A DNA stretch of 6,144 nt from Clostridia bacterium (GTDB lineage Bacteria > Bacillota > Clostridia > Oscillospirales > CAG-272): positions 1 through 6,144 of the forward strand of contig JAGBWH010000098.1 of assembly GCA_017629925.1 (NCBI GenBank). The letters run 5' to 3'. Both the position numbers and the translations under genes were made by a program. Of this stretch, positions 1-6,054 are shown in pieces; the stretch's first letter is position 1, and each line of letters starts with the position of its first letter. The notes below the pieces were generated by a model that made no database searches, was not told where the DNA came from, and saw only the letters and a list, made by a program, of their open reading frames with translations.

Positions 1-1212
1 GGGCCCGCTGGGATTGCCGCAGCCATCTGTGCTGCAAGAGGGGGTGCCAAAACACTCCTGCTCGAAGTGCTCGGTGCGGTCGGTGGTATTTCCACCAGCG
101 GACTTATGAGCCATTTCACGGGTAGTGTCACCAGCCGTCTTTATGATGAAGTGCTGTCTCGTGCAAAAGAGAAAAATGCCTTTCATGGCTATGCAAGACG
201 GGAAGTCATCGATCCTGAACTGCTCAAGATTACCTATTACGAAATGCTAAAAGAGGCTGGTGTCGATATTCTTTTATATACCCTCGTCTATGGCGTGCTC
301 ATGCAAGACAACAAAGTCGTAGGGGTAAAGACCATCAGCAAAAGTGGCAAAAAAGCCTTTTCGGCAAAGGTAGTCATAGATGCCACGGGCGATGGAGACG
401 TTGCCTATTTTAGCGGCGCATCGTATTTTTTGGGCAGAGAAAGCGACCAAAAAATGCAACCTGCCACGCTCATGTTTAAGGTGGGCGGTGTCGATATGGA
501 AAGGGCGGTATTCCCAGGCTCTTTTGAAAGCACCGTCGAGACGCCAAAAGGCGAACTGCAAGCCCTCGCTCAAGAAATTTTGCCATTTCCCGCAGGTCAT
601 GTGTTGCTCTATAAGAGCACCATACCTGGTATTGTGACGTGTAACATGACCAACTGCATTGATGTTGACGGCACCAAAGCAGAAGACTTGACCAAAGCCG
701 AGCTGGTTTGCAGAAGCCAAATGGAGCCCATTGTTTCGTTTTTAAGAGCATACGTGCCAGGATACGAGGAATGCTATCTCATCTCTGCTGCATCTCTTGT
801 CGGGATTCGAGAAACCAGACATTTTGTGGGCGAAGAGCAACTCACCGAAGAGGATATCTTGTGCGCCAAAGTGTTTGATAATTGGGTGGTGCGAGATGCC
901 TATTTCAATTTTGACGTGCATAATTTAACAGGCGCGAGCCTGGATAAAACGGGTGTGCAAAAGCATTTCGCCCAAAGGAAGGGCTATACCATCCCCTACG
1001 GCTGTCTCATACCGCAAAAGGTAGACGGGCTTCTGCTTTCGGGGCGCAACATTTCGGGCACCCACATGGCACATTCCAATTTCAGAGCCATGCCCATTTG
1101 CCTTGCGCTGGGCGAAGCCGCAGGGGTTGCTGCTGCACTTTCTGTAAAAGAGAACATTTCTCCCAGAGCCGTGGACGTTACCACCATACAAAATATTCTG
1201 CAAAACGGCTGA
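1..1212 (+). CDS. FAD-dependent oxidoreductase (FAD_oxidored-like), 5' partial
   Basis: The frame is open from base 1 to a TGA at 1210-1212, giving 403 residues; the true start lies to the left. The first visible residues (GPAGIAAAI, then a Glu at residue 22 closing the second strand) are the later part of a GxGxxG dinucleotide-binding fold, so probably only 10-20 residues are missing. The GG-x-STSGL segment that follows, VVIDATGDGDVA at residues 124-135, GIRETRHFVG at about 268-277, and the C-terminal LLLSGRNISGTHMAHSNFR / ALGEAAGVAAAL block from about residue 344 are typical of the FAD_oxidored group (Pfam PF12831 type). No CxxC iron-sulfur motif or signal peptide is seen in the visible part, so a soluble cytosolic flavoenzyme is likely. 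The substrate is unknown. Members of this group often lie beside glycosidase genes; the GH95 gene follows 101 bases downstream, so a role in processing a sugar or aglycone is inferred, not shown. Confidence 0.9.
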   Translation, partial: GPAGIAAAICAARGGAKTLLLEVLGAVGGISTSGLMSHFTGSVTSRLYDEVLSRAKEKNAFHGYARREVIDPELLKITYYEMLKEAGVDILLYTLVYGVLMQDNKVVGVKTISKSGKKAFSAKVVIDATGDGDVAYFSGASYFLGRESDQKMQPATLMFKVGGVDMERAVFPGSFESTVETPKGELQALAQEILPFPAGHVLLYKSTIPGIVTCNMTNCIDVDGTKAEDLTKAELVCRSQMEPIVSFLRAYVPGYEECYLISAASLVGIRETRHFVGEEQLTEEDILCAKVFDNWVVRDAYFNFDVHNLTGASLDKTGVQKHFAQRKGYTIPYGCLIPQKVDGLLLSGRNISGTHMAHSNFRAMPICLALGEAAGVAAALSVKENISPRAVDVTTIQNILQNG

Positions 1213-1246
1213 TGGTAGCGTGTTCATCGTGACGGCGCGCATACCA
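1213..1246 (+). repeat. Inverted repeat between oxidoreductase and GH95 genes
   Basis: TGGTA (1213-1217) followed by GCGTG can pair with the segment ending TACCA at 1242-1246. This gives about ten pairs, including one G-T, with one bulged A and a 13-base loop. No T-run follows on the + strand, so it does not look like an intrinsic terminator. It may be a transcript-processing or stabilising hairpin, or chance pairing. The rest of this 101-base gap shows no promoter that I would defend, which favours cotranscription of the two genes. Confidence 0.3.
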
Positions 1247-1303
1247 CCGCTCTGATAAAAACCGCTTCTTCCTTTTCATCCTTATGCTTGCAAAGCAACG
1301 AAC

Positions 1304-1308
1304 GGAGG
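1304..1308 (+). promoter_or_regulatory. Ribosome binding site of the GH95 gene
   Basis: GGAGG lies five bases before the ATG at 1314. It decides the start: an in-frame ATG at 1284 lies upstream of this site and has no Shine-Dalgarno of its own, and the family-like sequence begins only after 1314. Confidence 0.85.
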
Positions 1309-1313
1309 TTGCT

Positions 1314-3950
1314 ATGTCAAAAGAAAAGTTATATGATATTCGGTTTGATGCCCCTGCCATTACGGGCGCGGTGGCTGGCTATACTTGGCAGTCCAAAAGT
1401 TTACCGCTTGGCAACGGCTACCTTGGCGCATCTTTGTTTGGTGAGCCTTTTCGTGAAACGATTATCATCTCTGATAATAGTTTTTGGACGGGGGGCACGC
1501 CTTGGATTAACAACCGCCTCTGCGCAGGCAACGAGCCTGTATGCAACATATTTATCAGCACCAATGACCGTCAAGAGGAGATAGAAGGATACGAGCGAAA
1601 ACTCTCACTTGACCGCGCCGTCGCTGAAATGGTCTACACAAGGCGAGAAGATGGCGTGACCATTTATCGTCAATATTTTATGAGCTACCCCGATAGAGTG
1701 TTAGCCATTCGTATTACGTCAAGCGTGGCAGGGAAGCTCAACGTAGGCTTCACCCTTTCCCCCTGCCATTGTCGTGATCAACTGCTTGGGGACACAGCAA
1801 AAGCCCTTCGTGCCACCGTCACGGCAACGGATAGTGCACTTCATTTGGTCGGGCATAGCGACTATTTTGGTATTGATTATGATGCCCAGCTTCATGTGGT
1901 ATGCGAGGGCGAAACTGCCTATATGAAAACCAACCCCGAAGGCAGAATTGACGTTTGCGATGCCGATGCGGCGTGGCTGGTATTTTGTGAAAAAACCAAT
2001 TATGAGATCAGCGAAAAAATCTATGATGATGGTGTCTATCAAAACTCCCCCGATGCCCATTTTCACAAACTGGATGGCGCAAAACACCCCACAGAGGACG
2101 TTACCGCTATCTGCCAAAACGCTCTGGCTTTGGGATGGGATGAGTTGCTGTCCCGTCACCTTGCCGATTATCAAAGCCTTTACTCTCGTGTCAAACTCGA
2201 TTTGGGTGGCATAGAGGAACACAAAAGCAACGACAGAAAACGAGCCGAATATATCTATCTCGAGCAGAATCCCTACATGGCTGAACTTATGTATCAACAT
2301 GCGAGATATCTTCTCATTGCCTCGTCCAGGAAAGGCACTTTGCCTGCCTCACTCCAAGGCACTTGGAATGCCATGGAAATCCCACCGTGGACAAACGGAT
2401 ATTGGTACAATATCAATGTTCAAATGAACTATTGGAATGCTTTTTCAGGCAATATCGCAGAAACCTTTGATGCTTTTGTCAATTTTAATGCGGTACGTAT
2501 GCCTGCCATGGAGTCCCTTGCATCAGGTTATATCAAAGAGAATTTCCCCGAAAAATACAGCCCCGAAAAAGGGCAAAACGGCTGGATTGTCGGCACAGGC
2601 AATAGCCCCTATCACTTAGGCAAGCCGGGCGGTCATTCTGGTCCTGGCACAGGCGGACTTACCACAGCGCTGTATTGGGATTTGTACGCTTTCACACAAG
2701 ACAAAACTACACTTAGAGAAGTGGTCTTTCCGGTCCTCCAAGGGCTGGCTCGTTTTTACACCAAGTGTGTAGAAAAGATGGGAGACGACTATCTCGCTAA
2801 AATCTCTTCCTCCCCCGAGCAAAAAATCGGCGGTGCTGGCGCGTATGTGCAGACGTCAGGTTGCGCGTTTGACCCGCAAATGATCTATGATAATTGTGCC
2901 CACTACCTTGAAGCTTGCGAGATTTTAGGGGATGATCCCATCATCGACCAAGCGCTACTGGCGCAAATCAAAGCGCAAATCGACCATTATTCGCCCGTCA
3001 TCATTGGCAAATCAGGGCAAATCAAAGAGTATCGCGAAGAGGAGTATTACGGAGAAATCGGTGATCCCCTCCATCGCCATATCTCGCACCTCGTTGGCAT
3101 CGCCCCCTGTGCCGTGATATCCGAGAAAACCCCCGCATGGTGCGATGCTGCCGCTGTATCCCTTGACAAACGCGGATATGATAATATCGGCGGCTGGCCT
3201 ATGGCACACAGAATGTTTGGCTGGGCGAGATTGGGGAACGGCGAGAAAGCCAAATTCTATTTTGATCGCATTTTGTCTCTTTGCACCTATGATAATATGT
3301 GGACCAACCACGATGCAGGCTACGAGTTTCAATTTGATGCCATCAACGGCACCTCGGCGTCGATTGGCGAAATGATTTTGCAAAGCCACGAAGATGCCAT
3401 CTCCCTTTTGCCCGCCCTGCCTCGCGCATGGCAAAACGGCTCAATGAAGGGTATGTGTGCAAGAGGTGGATTTGAAGTCGATATCGAGTGGCAAGAGGGC
3501 ACACCTAAAAAAGCCACGATCCATTCAAAGGCAGGCAAGCTCTGTCACCTTAAACTCAGTTATGGCACAAACTTGTCCGTTTCAGATAAAAACGGTTGCC
3601 CCGTGGATACTGTCGTGGATGACCATACCCTCACTTTTGCGACCAAAGCGGGTGAAAGTTATCTCATCACAGGTTTCTCCCCCCGCATTCTTGCCCCCGC
3701 TCCCCACCATCTCAAATATACGCTGGAGGGCAATGTACTCCATCTAAGCTGGCAACATAGTGAAGAGCAGGGCGAGTACACGCTGCTCATGGTCGAAGAA
3801 AGTGGAAAAACCTACACGACAATCGCTTCGCATCTCACCGAAAAAACGTATCCATACACCATGCCCGACGCCAAGCGCCGCACCTTCAAAGTGGCATATC
3901 GTGGCAATGGCACCGCTGACGTGTATTCCAACACCGTCACCGTCAATTAA
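1314..3950 (+). CDS. Glycoside hydrolase family 95 (alpha-L-fucosidase / alpha-L-galactosidase type)
   Basis: An 878-residue protein. The N-terminal beta-sandwich opens with LPLGNGYLGASLFG at residues 30-43, the GH95 hallmark. The (alpha/alpha)6 catalytic barrel carries NINVQMNYW from residue 366, SSSPEQ with Glu502, HRHISHL from residue 587, and FQFD with Asp675, then SIGEMILQSHEDAISLLPALP and ARGGFEVDIEW. By family analogy (Bifidobacterium AfcA) Glu502 would be the acid, Asn366/Asn368 the water-activating asparagines and Asp675 their partner in this inverting enzyme. Residues from about 790 to the end look like a fibronectin-III-like module (LSW, YTLLMVEESGKTY, TFKVAY, VTV), which is extra to many GH95 proteins. 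There is no signal peptide, so it probably acts in the cytosol on imported fucosylated or alpha-L-galactosylated oligosaccharides. The usual GNFG after the Asp and the usual HTNTDIWG-like loop are replaced (see findings), so exact specificity is open. Confidence 0.93.
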   Translation: MSKEKLYDIRFDAPAITGAVAGYTWQSKSLPLGNGYLGASLFGEPFRETIIISDNSFWTGGTPWINNRLCAGNEPVCNIFISTNDRQEEIEGYERKLSLDRAVAEMVYTRREDGVTIYRQYFMSYPDRVLAIRITSSVAGKLNVGFTLSPCHCRDQLLGDTAKALRATVTATDSALHLVGHSDYFGIDYDAQLHVVCEGETAYMKTNPEGRIDVCDADAAWLVFCEKTNYEISEKIYDDGVYQNSPDAHFHKLDGAKHPTEDVTAICQNALALGWDELLSRHLADYQSLYSRVKLDLGGIEEHKSNDRKRAEYIYLEQNPYMAELMYQHARYLLIASSRKGTLPASLQGTWNAMEIPPWTNGYWYNINVQMNYWNAFSGNIAETFDAFVNFNAVRMPAMESLASGYIKENFPEKYSPEKGQNGWIVGTGNSPYHLGKPGGHSGPGTGGLTTALYWDLYAFTQDKTTLREVVFPVLQGLARFYTKCVEKMGDDYLAKISSSPEQKIGGAGAYVQTSGCAFDPQMIYDNCAHYLEACEILGDDPIIDQALLAQIKAQIDHYSPVIIGKSGQIKEYREEEYYGEIGDPLHRHISHLVGIAPCAVISEKTPAWCDAAAVSLDKRGYDNIGGWPMAHRMFGWARLGNGEKAKFYFDRILSLCTYDNMWTNHDAGYEFQFDAINGTSASIGEMILQSHEDAISLLPALPRAWQNGSMKGMCARGGFEVDIEWQEGTPKKATIHSKAGKLCHLKLSYGTNLSVSDKNGCPVDTVVDDHTLTFATKAGESYLITGFSPRILAPAPHHLKYTLEGNVLHLSWQHSEEQGEYTLLMVEESGKTYTTIASHLTEKTYPYTMPDAKRRTFKVAYRGNGTADVYSNTVTVN

Positions 3951-4008
3951 CCATTTTTCCCCGCCTTTTCCCCCGCCATATAGGGAAAAATAGCAAAACA
4001 ACACAAAA

Positions 4009-4050
4009 CCCCCTTGATTTTTCGACAAAATCAGGGGGATATTAATTTTC
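4009..4050 (+). terminator. Probable terminator after the GH95 gene
   Basis: Five C (4009-4013), a bulged T and TGATTTT (4015-4021) pair with AAAATCA (4027-4033) and five G (4034-4038), leaving a five-base loop. That is a 12-bp stem 58 bases past the GH95 stop. The tail is only moderately T-rich (ATATTAATTTTC), so efficiency on the + strand is uncertain. Read on the other strand, the stem is followed by TTTTGTGTTGTTTTG, so it may also stop transcription arriving from the right. Confidence 0.65.
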
Positions 4051-4200
4051 GCACCATCAAACGCATCCGCACCGAATGTTCCTACCAAGCGAATATTCTC
4101 GCATATCTGCGAAATAATCAAGACAAAAAATGTTTAATCAAGACGTGTTTGTTTTTTTAACCGTCCCAAGATGGCACTGCTGTAGCAAAGAATAGCCTTC

Positions 4201-4235
4201 GAAGCATAAGGAGCAATCCTGATACTTCTTTTTTT
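4201..4235 (+). terminator. Terminator-like hairpin with seven-T tail, no obvious gene
   Basis: GAAG (4201-4204) pairs with CTTC (4225-4228), and AGGA (4209-4212) with TCCT (4217-4220), around a GCAA loop. Between them CATA/GATA gives two more A-T pairs flanked by two mismatches. Seven T follow directly (4229-4235). CCTTC (4196-4200) and GAAGG (4236-4240) could add an outer pairing. It faces the + strand, about 160 bases beyond the first GH95 hairpin. It may be a second, back-up terminator for GH95 or the 3' end of a small RNA; no convincing promoter was found for the latter. Confidence 0.5.
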
Positions 4236-4241
4236 GAAGGA

Positions 4242-4288
4242 AATGATTTCTAAAGGAAATTTTATATTTCCAAATGAAATAAATCATT
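4242..4288. repeat. Nested A+T-rich inverted repeats
   Basis: AATGATTT (4242-4249) and AAATCATT (4281-4288) form a perfect 8-bp inverted repeat. It encloses a second perfect one, GGAAAT (4255-4260) / ATTTCC (4266-4271), with a five-base loop. The two share almost the same centre. No T-run follows, so it is not a terminator. It could be a protein-binding site, an RNA fold or A+T-rich chance. Confidence 0.4.
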
Positions 4289-4344
4289 GCAAAATTTCAA
4301 GAGTTACGTTAATAAAGTAATAAAGGACGATTTCCGCTTGCATG

Positions 4345-4376
4345 AAAAAACGCCACACCTCAAATGAGGCGTGGCG
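4345..4376 (-). terminator. Intrinsic terminator of the lipoprotein gene
   Basis: The arms 4351-4361 and 4366-4376 give an 11-bp G+C-rich stem with an ATTT loop as read on the - strand. The single mismatch seen on the + strand (A/C) becomes a G-U pair in the minus-strand transcript, and six T (complement of A at 4345-4350) follow at once. Both points fix the direction. It lies 17 bases past the lipoprotein stop and probably ends the whole minus-strand unit, since no strong terminator is seen between the orphan gene and the lipoprotein gene. Confidence 0.88.
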
Positions 4377-4392
4377 CGCATGTAGAAATAGG

Positions 4393-5205
4393 TTATGACT
4401 GTGGCTCTGGCGCTTCTTTGGTGAAAGTGATAGTGGCTTGGCCATAATACTCTAAAAACTCGGTGCAAGATAAAGCACCTAAAGTGCCTATCAAAGTGTC
4501 GTTGCTTTTATCGGGCACAATATGCATACGAAAATCAAGACGAATAGAGTCAGAAAAAGAAAAATAATACGTTCCGTCCATAGTGTAAGCAAATGCATCA
4601 AACTTATATGGTTTGCCATTCATGGTGAGCACGCCCTTGTATACATTTTCCACATCTGTAAAGGAGTCCATATACAAGTCGATTTCTTTGGCATACCAGC
4701 GCTCATATTGTTGCTGCGCAATATTGCCATTTTGAACAAAAGTGAGTGTTTCTGGAAAATCAGGCGTGAGTTTAATATCCTCATGGTAACTGATATTAGA
4801 TAGGGTGATTTTTCCGTCACGATAGCGATAATCGCCAATAAATCCAAACAAAGTTTCTTCTTGAAAGTTTAAGAGTCCATCGGGCAAAGTTAGGGCATTT
4901 TGTTCGGTATATGCTCTAAAACTCATGCTATCACACCCATATTGATGAAATAGTCCCCACAACGGATAGGTAGTATCATTTATTTTGTATGTCCCCATGA
5001 AATTGTAGCTGCCGTATTCCAACATGCAAAAAGACATATCTAACTCTTGGCAATCCCACCGGCTATTGGGGAAATCTTCGTTGGTGGGAAGCAGCCCTTG
5101 CTCTTTCATTTTAAGGTATTTTCTACTTATACGAAAACACCCCGTGAACAATAAAAGCATACTGCAAATGAGTAGCATACAAACCAACAATTTAGAGATC
5201 TTCAC
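4393..5205 (-). CDS. Hypothetical lipoprotein, function unknown
   Basis: A 270-residue protein starting at GTG (5203-5205), chosen because AAGGAG lies nine bases upstream and because this start supplies the basic n-region MKISK. A hydrophobic stretch (residues 6-20) leads to the lipobox LFTGC with Cys23, so it should be lipid-anchored on the outer face of the membrane after signal peptidase II cleavage. The -3 residue is Phe, a little off consensus. The mature part is acidic and aromatic-rich with several short beta-like stretches (for example YNFMGTYKI, YYFSFSD, RLDFRMHIV) and Cys at 53, 61, 91 and 252. I do not recognise a family. It resembles in style the small orphan lipoproteins common in gut Clostridia. 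A terminator follows directly. Upstream is a relic of a truncated gene, and the orphan 205-residue gene lies on the same strand, so cotranscription is possible. Confidence 0.85.
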   Translation of the reverse strand: MKISKLLVCMLLICSMLLLFTGCFRISRKYLKMKEQGLLPTNEDFPNSRWDCQELDMSFCMLEYGSYNFMGTYKINDTTYPLWGLFHQYGCDSMSFRAYTEQNALTLPDGLLNFQEETLFGFIGDYRYRDGKITLSNISYHEDIKLTPDFPETLTFVQNGNIAQQQYERWYAKEIDLYMDSFTDVENVYKGVLTMNGKPYKFDAFAYTMDGTYYFSFSDSIRLDFRMHIVPDKSNDTLIGTLGALSCTEFLEYYGQATITFTKEAPEPQS

Positions 5206-5214
5206 AACACAGTT

Positions 5215-5220
5215 CTCCTT
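5215..5220 (-). promoter_or_regulatory. Ribosome binding site of the lipoprotein gene
   Basis: AAGGAG on the - strand, nine bases before the GTG at 5205. It supports the non-ATG start. The 60 bases further upstream are very A+T-rich, with a TATTAT-like element near 5260-5268 but no matching -35 box at normal spacing, so no promoter is called. Confidence 0.8.
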
Positions 5221-5257
5221 TTCTTAAAAGTGATTAAACAAAAGTAATTAAATATGA

Positions 5258-5338
5258 GCGATATAATATTTCTACTTTTCATACAGTTATTTTTTCAAGA
5301 TCCGATAAAGACTCGATGGTGCGCAGTTTCAGTTTCAT
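5258..5338 (-). pseudogene. Truncated 5' relic of a paralogue of the orphan gene
   Basis: From an ATG at 5338, preceded by the same GGAGG leader as the orphan gene, the frame reads MKLKLRTIESLSDLEK and then ITV and a stop at 5279. The intact gene reads MRLKLRTMESLSEPEK and continues ELYERWR. One extra base after the EK codons shifts the frame. Removing it restores LYE but meets stop codons on both sides, so the copy is decayed. Base-level similarity to the intact gene fades near 5258. The rest of the gene, about 180 codons, is absent. The loss therefore looks like a deletion leaving only the start of a former array member, followed by point decay. A functional 19-residue leader peptide is a less likely alternative. 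Confidence 0.7.
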
Positions 5339-5414
5339 ATATAACCTCCAAATCATCAATTGATAGATACACGCTTTCGCCTTGAGCACCGTGAAGCAAA
5401 ATCATATGATTCAT
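5295..5414 (-). CDS. Possible 39-residue ORF overlapping the orphan gene stop
   Basis: An ATG at 5414-5412 overlaps the TGA of the 205-residue gene in an ATGA arrangement typical of translational coupling. It opens a frame of 39 residues (MNHMILLHGAQGES, then VYLSIDDLEVIYETE) ending at TGA 5295-5297. The peptide is acidic and has ordinary-looking composition. Against it: no Shine-Dalgarno is seen, and its second half runs out of frame through the duplicated leader and the relic's first codons. It may be a small coupled gene, the remnant of another gene's C-terminus, or chance. No family is recognised. Confidence 0.3.
   Translation of the reverse strand: MNHMILLHGAQGESVYLSIDDLEVIYETETAHHRVFIGS
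5301..5365 (-). repeat. Duplicated 5' gene module, copy A
   Basis: These 65 bases match 5991-6055 at 61 positions with no gaps (differences at 5303, 5312, 5315 and 5334). The module spans a palindrome, the GGAGG ribosome binding site, the ATG and the first codons. The leader part from the ATG outward is identical in both copies. Similarity stops abruptly at 5365/6055, just beyond the palindrome. Confidence 0.9.
5355..5364. promoter_or_regulatory. Palindrome ATCAATTGAT, copy A
   Basis: A perfect 10-base palindrome just upstream of the ribosome binding site in the duplicated leader, repeated at 6045-6054. It lies at the outer edge of the duplication. It could be a small operator or a recombination boundary; function is not shown. 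Confidence 0.35.
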
Positions 5415-6028
5415 ACTTGCGGATTATCGAGTGAAAATGGAACAGGACCGATATAGGCAAAACCGCAATAATCAAGCAAGGTTAATAGCAAAAGAAAGTT
5501 GGTGTCGGTATATAAAGGTACAGACCAACGATCTCTTACGCCCTGAACAGAATAAGCGAAGCGTCTAAATCTTATTTCTTTCATCATTGGAGGCCCGCCG
5601 TATGAATTAAAAAATACAGACCCCAGTGCATCGTATAATAGCATCCAATCGCGTTCTAACCCTTTGGTCTCCTGAGGAAGTTGATAATAAAATCCTTTGT
5701 TCTTATAATTTAAGCATCGTGCAATCCACACCTCTATTATAGTAGGTAACCAAAAAATATTATTTCTAGTCGGGCTACAACACAAACGAGCCGTTTCTCC
5801 AAGGTGATACACAGTTGTTGAATCATAATCACCTTGTTCCCCTATGACTTTGTAATCATCTTCCAACACTAACCGTACTATGTCGGGACAATACACGTAG
5901 TCCATATGTTGCTTAAAAAAATTTTTTTGGCTCTCCGACATGGGATGTGTAGCATTATATCTCCATCTTTCATACAGCTCTTTTTCAGGCTCTGATAAAG
6001 ATTCCATGGTGCGCAGTTTCAGTCTCAT
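5411..6028 (-). CDS. Orphan protein of 205 residues, function unknown
   Basis: The start is the ATG at 6028, because GGAGG ends six bases before it. Longer in-frame starts (6049, 6046) would place that ribosome binding site inside the gene, and the duplicated copy at 5338 has the same leader and start. The protein begins MRLKLRTMESLSEPEKELYE and has no signal peptide. Features seen: a charged helical N-terminus, an aromatic middle (IFWLPTIIEVWIARCLNYK), an ERDWMLLYDALGSVFF segment near residues 130-145, and a hydrophobic C-terminal stretch (FLLLLTLLDYCGFAYIGPV) that looks more like a buried helix than a clear membrane anchor. It is probably cytosolic. I recognise no family. A place in a row of small orphan genes with a truncated paralogue nearby resembles immunity or defence gene arrays, but nothing in the protein proves that. 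It may be cotranscribed with the frame ending at 6046 and with the lipoprotein gene. Confidence 0.8.
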   Translation of the reverse strand: MRLKLRTMESLSEPEKELYERWRYNATHPMSESQKNFFKQHMDYVYCPDIVRLVLEDDYKVIGEQGDYDSTTVYHLGETARLCCSPTRNNIFWLPTIIEVWIARCLNYKNKGFYYQLPQETKGLERDWMLLYDALGSVFFNSYGGPPMMKEIRFRRFAYSVQGVRDRWSVPLYTDTNFLLLLTLLDYCGFAYIGPVPFSLDNPQV

Positions 6029-6034
6029 ATATAA

Positions 6035-6039
6035 CCTCC
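6035..6039 (-). promoter_or_regulatory. Ribosome binding site of the orphan gene
   Basis: GGAGG on the - strand, six bases before the ATG at 6028. The same site and spacing occur in copy A before 5338, and they decide the start of both. Confidence 0.85.
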
Positions 6040-6044
6040 AAATC

Positions 6045-6054
6045 ATCAATTGAT
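6045..6054. promoter_or_regulatory. Palindrome ATCAATTGAT, copy B
   Basis: The same 10-base palindrome as at 5355-5364, five bases upstream of the GGAGG. Here it overlaps the stop codon of the upstream open frame. A regulatory role is only a possibility. Confidence 0.35.

Larger units (their letters stand above)
3951..4392. other. Convergent intergenic region with several hairpins
   Basis: This 442-base stretch between the converging GH95 and lipoprotein genes has no convincing protein gene. It holds the hairpins listed separately. It also contains a 10-base direct repeat, TAATCAAGAC, at 4115-4124 and 4135-4144 (period 20). A 21-codon ATG frame at 4130-4195 lacks a Shine-Dalgarno and is probably chance. 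From about 4110 to 4350 the DNA is clearly more A+T-rich than the GH95 gene. Confidence 0.7.

Noticed and set aside
1284..1313. Upstream in-frame ATG giving the GH95 protein ten extra residues
   Set aside because: No ribosome binding site before 1284, while GGAGG lies five bases before the ATG at 1314, inside the would-be extension.
1719..2300. Long antisense frame inside the GH95 gene
   Set aside because: It lies wholly opposite a well-supported enzyme gene, has no family likeness and no ribosome binding site that I can see. It is a by-product of codon bias in the GH95 gene.
3954..3990. TTTTTCCC / GGGAAAAA pairing right after the GH95 stop
   Set aside because: Mostly A-T pairs with a 21-base loop and no T-tail. 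Weaker than the hairpin at 4009-4038.
3744..4121. Minus-strand frame spanning the GH95 3' end and the first hairpin
   Set aside because: It overlaps the conserved C-terminal domain of GH95 and the terminator-like stem, and its predicted product has no recognisable features.
4115..4144. Two TAATCAAGAC repeats, period 20, considered as a CRISPR or iteron start
   Set aside because: Only two 10-base copies with a 10-base gap. No array, no further copies nearby and no replication or cas gene.
4130..4195. 21-codon ORF just before the hairpin at 4201
   Set aside because: No Shine-Dalgarno, no extension upstream (TAA at 4115), and the length is expected by chance. Kept only as context for the possible small RNA.
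5258..5365. Copy A considered as an insertion sequence end or attachment site
   Set aside because: It is in direct orientation with a gene start, contains a ribosome binding site and codons homologous to the neighbouring gene, and no transposase or integrase is present.
6029..6049. Longer start of the orphan gene at 6049 or 6046
   Set aside because: It would place the GGAGG inside the coding region, and the duplicated copy A supports the start at the position matching 6028.
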